The notes under the pieces: model-generated
What the model was told of the DNA's origin: nothing
Seen by the model: the letters and a program-made list of their open reading frames with translations, nothing else
The model's database searches: none
Origin: Psococerastis gibbosa
Lineage: Eukaryota > Arthropoda > Insecta > Psocodea > Psocidae
Assembly: GCA_963971405.1 (NCBI GenBank)
Contig: OZ020485.1
Span: 40,731,469 to 40,795,468, forward strand
Direction: 5' to 3'
Length of the DNA: 64,000 nt
In this document: positions 44,633-54,719 of the stretch, piece by piece
Layout: each line of letters starts with the position of its first letter
Numbering within the stretch: position 1 is the stretch's first letter
Translations under genes and position numbers: made by a program

Positions 44633-46016
44633 TTTGGAATTTAATATTAATTATTAGTTTTTTGGTGTGATCACATCACGAAAAATGCTTTTCACCAAAA
44701 ATTAAAAACTAGAATTCAGTACAATGTTTATGTTATCTACAACTACCATTATGATTTTTAGTAATTTCTTATAATAAAAATAATAACAATAAAAATTGAC
44801 AGATTTTGGGCCCAATGTTTACAATCGGTTTACAACAGGTTTGGAAACCAGGTGAGACAGCTTGTTTTGATGCCGAAATTAGAGAAAATCTCGCCTCGTC
44901 CAACTGTCAATGAGATTTTTTTAGAAACAATCCTATATGAGTTATGTAGATTCTTTCGTTATATGGTATGTAGAATTCGAAAAATGGCAGAGTACTAAAG
45001 CGAACATAACTTAATAAAAAGCTTTCCTTATACTAATGTATGAATAGGAATGCAAAAATTATTGTTACGGACACTCAAGTCAACTACCACAGACTACAAC
45101 TAGGTTCAAACTCAATGGCATTACTTCACATTAGAATCACGTATTATAGGTATATACTGTATAAATATAATAATAAATAATAAATAAATGATTGGACCAA
45201 ATGTAATAAATATTTTGGGCTATATGGGCTTAAGCTCATTGCCGTCAATGATGTATTGTCAGAAATGTATTTATTTTCTCTTAAACGTAGTTGTCAATTT
45301 TCTGGTCAATACACATTATTATTATTATTATTATATTACGTACCGTATTTAAAAGATACTTAACATTTGCATCCAAACACGGTACATGGTGCATCCATAT
45401 ACAGTACAGTACATTTATTTATTTTATTTATTTATTTATTTAGTGCAGTACCGTATACAGTGTATCAAAATCGCGAACAGATTATTTAGGCAATATAGTA
45501 GAAACATAAATCAGCCATGTATCAATAGGTAATGACGACATACATAATATATAGCGTACAATACAGTATATACAAAAATACAGTACATTGTAATTGGGTG
45601 CCATTTAAAAATTAATGTCCTTGTAACTGGATTAGCCTATTAATGCCTAGAATTTAATGACATGAAACCTCATTCATCATTCAAAAGAAGCATTTTCTAT
45701 CACACAGAGTAAACAATTAATTTCGCATATTAGTTTTAAAAAAGAAAAATAAGGAATTGGCGCGAAAATGTCAATCACTGTTTACAAGTGTCTATTTGCC
45801 ACGTTTTCTGTTTTTGTTGTTGTTGTTGACTAGCTTGTAATAACCAAGTTTCAAAATTCAAATTGCCATCCGCCCCTCCCAAAACTTTTTATTTAATCCG
45901 CCACTGTCATCACCACAACGACCATCTTTATTTAATATGTTATCTTTATATCCATGCACCACTCTATATTATTCCTGCAGTAAAAGGTTATTTCATGTGT
46001 CAAGTTGCAGCCTGAT
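44633..46016. other. Non-coding with simple repeats
   Basis: (ATT)n at about 45316-45333 and (TTTA)n at about 45414-45441. At 45885-45902 the sequence AATCCGCCACTG looks like a solo hAT MITE right end, with no left partner found. Confidence 0.5.
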
Positions 46017-46024
46017 GTTTAAAT

Positions 46025-46304
46025 CAGGGGTTCCCAAAAATTTTTGTCCGTGGACCACTCGATTATTTTGTGACGGGAAAATCGTCAGATTCTATGATCA
46101 TGATCAAGTAGTTTGGGCTTAAAATTAGCATACGTGCCAATATTTGATAAAATGTTTGGGCATGATATCGGTTAGATTTTGTAGTTCTTCCAATTTCCAA
46201 TAACTCAGTTGTTTTATTTTTTTATTTCTTACTTTTTCTGCAGACCACCTGATATATGCCTGTGGACCACCAGTGGTCCATGGACCACTGTTTGGGAACC
46301 CCTG
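46025..46304. mobile_element. hAT-type MITE (GGACCAC family), copy 2
   Basis: The ends CAGGGGTTCCCAAAAATTTT and, opposite strand, CAGGGGTTCCCAAACAGTGG lie next to GTCCRTGGACCAC. The flanks are GTTTAAAT (46017-46024) and CTTTAAAT (46305-46312), an 8-bp duplication with one change. Same family as 15359-15685. Confidence 0.88.
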
Positions 46305-46312
46305 CTTTAAAT

Positions 46313-46889
46313 TATTCGCCGCGCGAAAAAATATTTTTGAGCTTTCGTAGATGTGTTTTTCATTTCTGTTAATGAAATCCCTTATTCCCTTGAGCCTCTG
46401 TAGAGACTTAGGACATCTTGTCCGATACGTCATCTGGCGAAGGAATAACAATACGCTGCCGGCGCTGTTGACCGACCAATCGATCAGGCAATTGACCTGC
46501 GGCCGCCGCATTCAGGCTCGACCTATTAATTGACAAAGACTTAGCTTGGGGAACACGTGCTCCCTGATTGTTGTCAATTGGCTGGGTCAACAGGTCATGA
46601 TACAAGCCTTGATTGCTTGTTGCCCGTCGTGACCACTGGACAATCAACATGCCCCTAAAACACAATTCTTATCAGTTGCTGCTTAAGCAATCCAAAAAAC
46701 CGGCACATTCCTTTGAGTTTGTCCCCATAATCGAAAAATCAACTTTTCTTTACTACCATAATGCTGTGTAATAAACATATTTTCTTGTCGGGCTTATAAT
46801 ATAAACATTTTGTGATATAATGTTGTCAATTTCCATCTGACTGTCACTCTTCTATGGAGATAAATAAATAAATAATGATTTATTGTTAT
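46313..46889. other. Non-coding, no recognised feature
   Basis: Overlapping frames at 46125-46665 on both strands run into the MITE and have no domain. Confidence 0.5.
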
Positions 46890-47110
46890 AGTACTTAGCC
46901 AACCTATCGCAGTCGTGTTCGTTTGCCAAATCTCTGCCGCAGGTTTTTCAACCAGGATGTTCTTCTTCTGGCGGGCGCCCTCCGTCCTTCTATTTTCCTT
47001 TGGATTATAACATGCAGAAGGCGACATTATTTGTTCCGCATTACCCGTCAGCAGCAACTAGGCTTCTGTGTTCTGCACAGCATTATTCTATGTAACCACA
47101 TTTCAAATGC
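46890..47110 (-). mobile_element. RTE-type LINE, 3' coding tail (broken)
   Basis: The minus strand reads CRLLHVIIQRKIEGRRAP, then ARRRTSWLKNLRQRFGK, the same C-terminal segment as the relic at 20600-20930. It ends in an (AAAT)n-like stretch near 46860. Interrupted by stops. Confidence 0.75.
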
Positions 47111-47271
47111 AGTGTTTCTGTTCTCCATAGCTTTATTGTATTGGGTCAACTTCACTGTCTCAGTTTCAGTTTAGTCTCCATTACCATTAGGGAATTTACC
47201 GAATTTTAATACTTCTGGTATATTGAAACTATTTTTTCAATGAATGTCCATTTTGAGCAAGAGCTCCTAGG

Positions 47272-47690
47272 TCGGCTATTCCACTTGTCAATTTTTCTTA
47301 AATATTGATAATGTCGTTAACGGAAATTTCATAAATGTTGCGTTTTTTTACACCCATTCCACACTTGTCTTAGATAATTTGACCATCTTATTTTCAATTT
47401 TTTCCAATGTTTAAACTTAAAACACATAAAGCACTTGGCTTTATTTTTATAATTTACGAGAATTTTTTGATTTAAATTATGTAATAATTCGTTTCAAGAA
47501 CTTAATTAAGATTGTTTCTCACCTCGAGATGAAGCAATTTTAAATTACAGTTTGCTTGGTTGTATGCAATGCGTATTTTTATTCTATGATCAGTAGGTAC
47601 TCAATTTTAACATGCAGACGTTAAAACAGACATAGAGTAAAACAAAAATCTCATCGATTATTGACGGAAAATTGAGACGTTGTGACTTTA
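47272..47690. mobile_element. PAL2 element, copy 1 (right end decayed)
   Basis: The left end AGGTCGGCTATTCCACTTGT, then TTGATAATGTCGTTAACGGA, is shared with 47815-48243. The core has TTATTCTATGATCAG ... CATAGAGTAAAAC, as in PAL1. The right end (ATTATTGACGGAAAATTGAG) is recognisable up to the last 20 bp, which have diverged. Confidence 0.72.
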
Positions 47691-47814
47691 ACATAATAAA
47701 GTACTCAAGCCATGCCTGCGTAAAAATGCTGTATTTATATTAATGAAGAGTCGTAATGTCTTGGAGAAGTATGGTATAAATTCCAATTATTGATTTACTG
47801 ACATTTCATAGTTT

Positions 47815-48243
47815 AAGGCCGCTATTTCACTTGTCACTTTTTATTCAATTTTGATAATGTCATTGACGGAAAATCATCAATGGGCATTTATATTTTCACA
47901 TCTAATTCCACTTGCCTTCAAGAATTGACCATTTTTGTTTTCAATTTTTTCCAATTTTGTAAGTTTGCCCGCCGTCTTTCTTTAAATGTTATAATCTACA
48001 AGAAATTTTATGATTTAAATTATTAAATAATTCGTTTATTCTCAATAAATTAATAACAATTATTTATCATATCCAGACGACGCCATTGGTTAATTTTAGT
48101 TTGTTATTATTTGCAAAGCGTGCTGATTTTACTCTATGATTATTGATCAATTTTATGCGGAAGTTAAAATGGACAACGGCATAGAGTAAAGAAAAAGTCT
48201 CATCAATTATTGACGGAATATTGACAAGTGGAATAGCCGGCTA
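47815..48243. mobile_element. PAL2 element, copy 2
   Basis: The ends AGGCCGCTATTTCACTTGTC and, opposite strand, AGCCGGCTATTCCACTTGTC are inverted. TTGATAATGTCATTGACGGA pairs with TCAATTATTGACGGAATATT. The central TTACTCTATGATTATTGATC ... CATAGAGTAAA is shared with PAL1. TA lies at both borders. No ORF. Confidence 0.8.
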
Positions 48244-48744
48244 AGTGAAATTCCATTATTTTTTATCAATTATGACATTGGAGAAAAAGAGAGCCTCTAT
48301 TAATCAACAATTAGTCGTTAATTGGCATGTGACTCTATTGGTCAATGAAGATGGGCCTGCAAGTAATTAAAACTGCTATAGTTAATGAAGAGTCCCTATG
48401 TTTCCTGGAGAAATTGGCCACAGTCTTCTTCACCTCTTGACTCATGTTTATTGATGTGAATTAAGCTGGATGATCCTGAGGACTGTGGTCAACTAATCCA
48501 TTGAGTATGTGGGGGCGTGGGAGCGCCCGCCCTGCTACAACTGCCTTAATAAGTCCGTCGGTTCCATCGTAATTTAAATTATGACGGTTCATCTCTGTTT
48601 TTTAAGTACTCAAGTTGTCTGCGAAACTGAATTGCCATTGCTGCAAGATGAATGGTACGTTGTTTCACGCGAGTATATTTGGTACTTCGAATTTATGGCT
48701 ATTGTAAAAGAGATGTCATGAATTCATGAGTAACTAGGTTTAAT
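48244..48744. other. Non-coding, no recognised feature
   Basis: Unassigned. Confidence 0.5.
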
Positions 48745-49000
48745 GTTTTTGAAATTGAATTTCTTTGGACGGATTCGATCCCAGATCAGACAAGACCTGT
48801 AAGTGGATTCCGTGGAGAGAAGAATGGAGAACAGGCAGCTGCAATGGTTTGGCCACGTCCAAAGGATGGATGAGAACACCTGGAGGTTGGCAAAGCAAGG
48901 ACTTACAGTAGAAGACCCATCGGCAGACCACAACTCACCGGAACAAGAGGAAAACAATGGCCGACCTCAAGACATTAGCGTCCGACTGGGGGTGAAATGC
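48745..49000 (+). mobile_element. RTE-type LINE, 3' coding tail
   Basis: The plus-strand frame reads RIRSQIRQDL, a stop, VDSVERRMENRQLQWFGHVQ, then RMDE and NNGRPQD, matching the RLxWxGHVxRMxE motif of LINE C-termini, then loses similarity. One internal stop and later frame drift make it non-functional. Confidence 0.8.
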
Positions 49001-49879
49001 GGGGCACTAAGGGGGGGTGAGGAAGATTTTGAATTAGGTAAAGAAAGAATCTATTTGAAAAATGCGATAAATTGATCAAAACGATGATGTTGACACAACA
49101 ATATTAACTACAAATTAAGGTAACGTTACGCCACTAAAACTACACTAATTAATTTATGTTCTTATAAATTAGTCTACCAGTTAGGAGTTCTTTCCCCTTT
49201 TCCAGAAATAAAGATAGATACAGCGCATACCATTTTGAATTATTTTTCATTATTTCACAGAATAAAGTAAGTGACAATAAACTCTCCCGATTATAAGAGA
49301 AATAATTGGATATTTCGGTGTGATATAAATTTTGCAAAATTTAATAAGGGTGCTCGGCTCAATGTATGAAAAATGTAAAACAAAGAAATATGTGTAATGA
49401 GACTGTCACGCACCGCAAGTCGTTTGAAAAATCGTGGTGAACCCCATGGTTGGGGCTATAAGTAAACGAAAATGTCATGAGTCATTTTTTGGGTAACGCG
49501 GTTTGTGTGTGTGTGTGGGGGGGGGGGGGCGCAGGCAATGACAAATGTCTCGGGTATTTTGTTTTTCATCGTGAGGGTCACTTATCCTAATTGAGTGAGC
49601 CGGGTCAAGTCTTGTAATTTACAGGCCCGCCGCCGCTCTCCTCACCAATATCACAGCAGACTCTCTTTGCCCATTTTTTTCCCCTTTTAGGATTATTCCT
49701 TGCCGAACTATACACACTCAGTTAACGTAATAATATGTCAAATGTTGTCGAGACTTATTATGACAAGGCAAAAACCTATAGTGGTCAATAATACTATTAA
49801 AAGTATTATTAAATACAAACGAAGGGGAATAATAGTAGAGAATGAATCTCATGGTAATGACGACTACGGCCTTACCAAA
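49001..49879. other. Non-coding with (GT)n and G tract
   Basis: (GT)n followed directly by a 13-base G run lies at 49503-49530. No gene recognised. Confidence 0.5.
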
Positions 49880-50225
49880 TGTTGAATCCATGAGAGCAGA
49901 GCATGTTTCATACTGCGGCAAACTTGGTAGTGGGCACAGCGTTGGCAGGGGAACATGGTGGGGCATGCGATAACGCGCTGAGACTATAGCAGTCACGTGC
50001 GTGTCGAGTCCCGGTCACCTCCGATTTAATCGTGTGACTTTACCATGTTCCCCAAGTGGTTCCGAATCCACTATAATCAGGAGGTCCACCCTGTCAGTCA
50101 ACTCCCCTTTCCCCGAGGTGAAAAAGTCGGCCCTTAGGGTGCCTCAAGTAAACAAACAGACTCACTTCCCCCGCCAGGCTCACAGGGTTGCTTAAAGCAG
50201 AAATGCTGAAAGCAGGCATTGGAAA
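49880..50225 (+). mobile_element. SINE-B, fullest copy
   Basis: The order is TGTTGAATCCATGAGAGCAG, TTGGTAGTGGGCACAGCGTT, GCAGGGGAACATGGTGGGGC, GTGTCGAGTCCCGGTCACCT, GTGACTTTACCATGTTCCCC, CACTATAATCAGGAGGTCCA, CTTAGGGTGCCTCAAGTAAA and AAAGCAGGCATTGG. GTGTCGAGTCC is B-box-like, but it lies about 130 bp from the 5' end, so a tRNA origin is only weakly supported. Confidence 0.82.
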
Positions 50226-50540
50226 AACAACAACATAATAAATGAATGAACGAGAGCTTAAATATAACATCACAATATGATAATGAACAATGACACGAAA
50301 CAGCAGCAGCAGGGTTGTTGTTGTTGTTGTGTTGTTGCTTGGTAGCCAAAGGCTAATTTGAGTTAGGTTAGTTTGTTAATTAGGATAACCTAACCAGTTA
50401 CCTGACTGTCATCAATAATATTGTATTATTAAATGTATTATTAAATACATACAAAGGGGAATAATTGTAATGAATGAATCCCATGCTTATGACATCATAA
50501 TAAATGAATGAATGAATTAATATAAAATCACAATATGATA

Positions 50541-50856
50541 AGGCGCGGTTTCCACCGACCTCTCATTGCAGAATGCAAATGACATTGACGGAAATTTAAA
50601 TTTTTTTTATAGTAATCTATTAAAACGTATGTAGTTAACATATCCCATGACGCCATTTTTTAATTTTAGTTTGTTTGTTTGTGATTTTACTCTATGATCG
50701 TTGATCAATTTTAACTATGGTATAGAGTAAAACAAAAATTTCCGTCAATGTCATTTGCATTCTGCAATGAGTGGAAACCCCGCCTTTATTAATGAAATCT
50801 GCTACCACGTCACCGTATGTGTATTTTGCACTTGCAGGTCGGTGGAAACCGCGCCT
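50541..50856. mobile_element. PAL1 palindromic MITE, copy D (one outer arm missing)
   Basis: TA flanks both sides (50539-50540, 50857-50858). The right side has the full nested structure, but the left terminus AGGCGCGGTTTCCACCGACC is joined directly to the inner sequence TCTCATTGCAGAATGCAAAT; the ~75-bp outer arm is gone. Confidence 0.87.
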
Positions 50857-51238
50857 TATGAACAATGACAAGAAACAGCAGCTAAACTTTGTGGGTTAGT
50901 TAGTTAATTAGGATCACCTAAGCAGTTACCTGACTGTCGTTTACTACGCAGTTACACCAAGCAAATGACCCATAATTATTTTAATGAAGCCCATCCATCA
51001 AGAAAGCTCCACTTTTATTGTTTCCATTACCTCTAAATAAATGAGGCCACAGCTGATGTATATCACCAGTGTGCCAACATCTCGAAATGAAATTTGAAAG
51101 ACTGCCGGAGCTGTGTGTGTACAATGCCGCACACGTGGTGCCCCTGGCTCTTCATGATGACGGCTGCACCCAGATGCATTATGTGGCGTCAAGGCCCATT
51201 ACCTAAGCAGGACTACTGAGAAATATGCTCCTCTTTGG
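50857..51238. other. Non-coding, no recognised feature
   Basis: The minus-strand frame 50998-51192 has no domain. Otherwise nothing recognised. Confidence 0.5.
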
Positions 51239-51368
51239 CAGTGGCGGCCCCAAGGGGAGGGGGTGGGGGTGGCCATTGAAGACTAGATGAAATTCACTTG
51301 CCACGTAAAACAAATACAAATAGTTACCATAGCATGGAACCCCAGAAACATTTCTGAGTCCGCCCTTG
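51239..51368. mobile_element. hAT-type MITE, 130 bp, exact target duplication
   Basis: CAGTGGCGGCCCC at the left and, opposite strand, CAAGGGCGGACTC at the right share CANNGGCGG. The flanks are an exact 8-bp repeat CTCTTTGG (51231-51238 and 51369-51376). A G-rich tract lies just inside the left end. No ORF. Confidence 0.88.
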
Positions 51369-51490
51369 CTCTTTGGAATGCTAAAAAACTTACCGTATAC
51401 TCAAAGTACATATTTTATGCCGAGATGTTTATCTCTAGCTCTATACCATCTATAACTGAAAATATTCTAACTTATGTATCGTCGCTGAAT

Positions 51491-51888
51491 AGGCGCCGAT
51501 TCCACCAACCGGCTAGGGCTAAATACAAAAACGGTGACGGACGTGGTAGCAGACAATTCAAGACTTAGGCGAGGTTTCCACCGACCTCGCATTGCAGAAT
51601 TCAAATGACATTGACGGAAATTTGAATTTTTCTTTTTATAGAAATCTATTAAAATGTTTGTACTTAACATATCCCATGACGCCATTTTTTAATTTTAGTT
51701 TGTTTGTGATTTTACTGTATGATCATTGATCAATTTTAACTATGGCATAGAGTAAAACAAACATTTCCGTCAATGTCATTTGCATTCTGCAATGCGAGGT
51801 CGCTGGAAACCCCGCCTTAGTCTTGAATGTCTGCTACCACGTCACCGTTTTTGTATTTAGCCCTAGCCGGTCGGTGGAATCCCCGCCA
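51491..51888. mobile_element. PAL1 palindromic MITE, copy E
   Basis: Both nested arms are present. The left end is GGCGCCGATTCCACCAACCG and the right end GGTCGGTGGAATCCCCGCC, each beside TA. A duplicated GGACGTGG occurs in the left arm (GGTGACGGACGTGG). Confidence 0.86.
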
Positions 51889-52121
51889 TATGCAAAACCG
51901 TGTAAGTGACTTTTCTCTACTTTTGCAGGAGAGAGGTAAAACTATTGCCCATTCAATTGCGACTTATGTTATACGGTCATTTTTATAGCTTTCTGTGGTG
52001 TTAAACATTTTTGTTTCTTATATTTAGCTTATAATTTAATTGGTCAATAGGTACAATAAGTATTACTTAAACAAATGTAATGCGCATTAAGAAAATGAGT
52101 ACTTACACGAATCCTCTATCC

Positions 52122-52122
<1 letters not shown>

Positions 52123-52182
<60 letters not shown>
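52123..52182. repeat. (ATT)n microsatellite
   Basis: About 20 perfect ATT units. Confidence 0.95.
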
Positions 52183-52214
52183 TATTCATCATCATTAATA
52201 GAATACAAAAAAGT

Positions 52215-52345
52215 TAATGAATGTATCCGATTGACCTCTTCAGTCGCCTCTGTAGGTTAGTACCCGTGTTGAGCTACGACACGTCTCCGATCGCATGGCG
52301 TGTAAAGACTCGCACAAGTGCAAGCACGTTACCACCTGGCCCTCG
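52215..52345 (-). mobile_element. SINE-E copy, minus strand
   Basis: The minus strand reads GGTGGTAACGTGCTTGCACT, GCGAGTCTTTACACGCCATG and GATCGGAGACGTGTCGTAGC, then GGGTACTAACCTACAGAGGC. It is the reverse of 58015-58165. The GGTGGTAACGTG start is A-box-like. Confidence 0.75.
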
Positions 52346-52754
52346 AAGTCGATTTTATATTATTTATATTATTACTATTTATTATTCATATAATTTCATA
52401 TATATATTTTTATATTATATATATAAATTTTATTATACATATAACAATATCATCCTTCAGAGTTCAGAGGGATCTCATTCATTGCCGAAAGGCTAGAGTG
52501 AGTACTCTATATAATGGTTTATTATTATTAATTATTAATTAAATTTTATATCTTGCAGTGCCACTGCACTAAGATGGCTCGATAAGCGGAAGCTTGAGCT
52601 TGATAATTATACTTAATAACAAATGTTTTTTTTTTCTCAATATATGCACCACAATTTTATATACGATACACGCTACTGTTCTGTTTGAGGAGAGTTTCTT
52701 GATGATCTTTATTTGTCGCTATTACTTCCTCTCCATTGTTTTACACTTTTCGCA
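52346..52754. other. Non-coding, very AT-rich
   Basis: (TTAT)/(ATAT)-rich sequence with two overlapping low-complexity frames; nothing recognised. Confidence 0.5.
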
Positions 52755-52830
52755 CCGGTTAGGCGTAGATCGTGTGTTCGAATCCCGCCAAGTCCAGTTT
52801 TTTCCAAACCCTCTAATTTCGGTTACACTT
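52755..52830 (+). mobile_element. SINE-C fragment
   Basis: CGGTTAGGCGTAGATCGTGT is followed by GTTCGAATCCCGCCAAGTCC and CCTCTAATTTCGGTTA, the same 3' part as 35424-35575 and 25334-25440. Confidence 0.78.
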
Positions 52831-52834
52831 TTGT

Positions 52835-52980
52835 ATGTTGAAGGGAGATCGTGTTCCTTTGCAGTGAACACCTCTAGGCCTTGGAATTCCTTGCCAGAAG
52901 AATTAACGAGAGCAGAGAATAATTTTGGGAGATTTAGGACAGCCTGGTGCCATCAGGTTCTGAGGAGTGAAGTGTGAGAG
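52835..52980 (+). mobile_element. Probable CR1/Jockey-like LINE C-terminal scrap
   Basis: The plus-strand translation RSCSFAVNTSRPWNSLPEEL followed by RFRTAWCHQVLRSEV resembles the WNSLP region near the C-terminus of reverse transcriptases of the CR1/Jockey group, ending just before a stop and TGAATGAATGA. Too short to assign the clade. Confidence 0.55.
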
Positions 52981-53999
52981 TGAATGAATGAGTACCTGTT
53001 GCTTTATTATTTTCTCTATTTTTTTTTTTTCAGGAAAACTTTTATGTTATTAATTGAAAAATAATTTGTGAGCTGAAATAGGTTAGCTGGTGGAGTAGCC
53101 CTTCGGGGCTATAGCTCGCATTCATTTCATGAAAACAAAATATATTTCTTTACTTGTTTAAGCATTTCCGTTTTTGTCAATTCAGTCCTGAATAATAAAT
53201 AAGGTAGATGGGGGTCGTTACTGCTGCTGCTGTGTGCAGCAAGGTTCCATAATGCTGGAAATTGACAAGAAAATCAATTATCTTGAGCACTAGCTTAAGA
53301 TTTATCCTTGGGATCAGACTATATGGCACCGCTAGTCATTTCCTATCTGATTTTACAATGGCGCGAGGGTTTCTTAGGGGGGAAGAGGTGGGGTAGTTAG
53401 TGACCGGGCAATTACTGGCCAGTGGTCGCTCTATATCTTGATAAAATCCTCCTCCATCTGAATTCTAACTTAATTACACAATTACTATTTCTATTCCTAT
53501 CTCCACCCATGACCTTTGTCCCCCTTCTAATTGTTTGTGCTAACCGCCGGTCCAACCTTCGGACTTTGGGGGCAGGTTCCCCGCTAAATTATCTCCTCTA
53601 CCGTGACTCAGTTAAGATTGTCACTAATTCATAATTGCCATAATATGGACTGTTGTTAAGATTTGTTTTGATTCGAATTCTTACGTCTCGTGTTTAGCAT
53701 ACCTGACATACATACTCCGTAAAGTAGTGGAAATACATTGAAAATCAGGACTGATCATACTATACTGTATTGTAAATTCATGTGCTTTATTTAATAACAG
53801 AAGAGTACATGGAACGTAGATGTTTGCCACCCCTTCATCACGCCAATATCTATCAGTTTTATTTTTCAATAATTTTACAAGTTATTTGAGTTTTAAGTCA
53901 ATTCAAGTTGCAAAAGACTATTTCGTACATAATTTCGTAGGGAATTTTTAATTTTTGGGTTGCAATTTTTCCAAGAATTGTGGAACATTAGTTAATTAA
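52981..53999. other. Non-coding, no recognised feature
   Basis: A short hairpin GTAGCCCTTCGGGGCTATAG lies near 53095-53114. Otherwise nothing recognised. Confidence 0.5.
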
Positions 54000-54150
54000 T
54001 TCGACTTTTAACTATCGATGACCCCCTGGATTTGGCCATTGGCAAACTAGTAAACGTCCCAGATGTTAACCTACGCCGGCTACAAGAGACAATGAACAAG
54101 CTTAGAAAAGCTTACCATTGAGGCGATGTAACAGGCGAAAGCATGACGAG
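54000..54150 (+). repeat. R3 repeat, diverged partial copy
   Basis: GACCCCCTGGATTTGGCCAT, ACCTACGCCGGCTACAAGAG and GGCGAAAGCATGACGAG follow the R3 order but lack the CTTGTCCAATGCC head. Confidence 0.68.
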
Positions 54151-54719
54151 TCTCAATAAGACGTATTATTAAGAGGATGTGTTACGTAGAATATTGTCAC
54201 CCTAAAATTAACTCCTTTTTACTTTATTAACTCAGTAAGTTATTAAAAATTTGGCTCATTAAAATTGTAGAAGACTACTTCGTGCCTCATATAGAATAAT
54301 TGGGTATTTTAACTATTTTTACTTTTCGGTTAAATTGTAGTTTTTCCAAAAATGCCAGATTACGCGAAATTTTAGTCCCCAATGGTTCTTATGAAAGAAC
54401 TAAGGTACCAAAAATTTAATAATTCCTATTATATGATGCATGAAGTAGGCTTCTACAACTTACATGAGCCAAATCTTTAATAACTTGCTTTGTTAATTAA
54501 ATAAAAAATAAGATTTTGGAGTGCTAATTTTCTACGGAGCATTCGTCCTCTTAATTCCAAATTATTTATTCATCTATGCACATGTTGATGTAGCCATAGG
54601 GAAATTACGCCAAAACCCAATGTTTTGAGTGGTTTTCAAGCATTTTCCTACAGGAAAGCGGTCCATGGCAGAAGCTATCCTGTAGTTGGAAAGGTGTAAT
54701 AGAGGGTGGATTGAGCAGT
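54151..54719. other. Non-coding, AT-rich
   Basis: The blocks ACTCCTTTTTACTTTATTAACTCAG-like and GAAGACTACTTCGTGC recur weakly between 53880 and 54520, partly in inverted orientation (ATTAACTTACT.. and AATAACTTGC..); I could not define an element. Confidence 0.4.

Noticed and set aside
45885-45902. hAT MITE right end AATCCGCCACTG
   Set aside because: Solo end; no left partner or target duplication visible.
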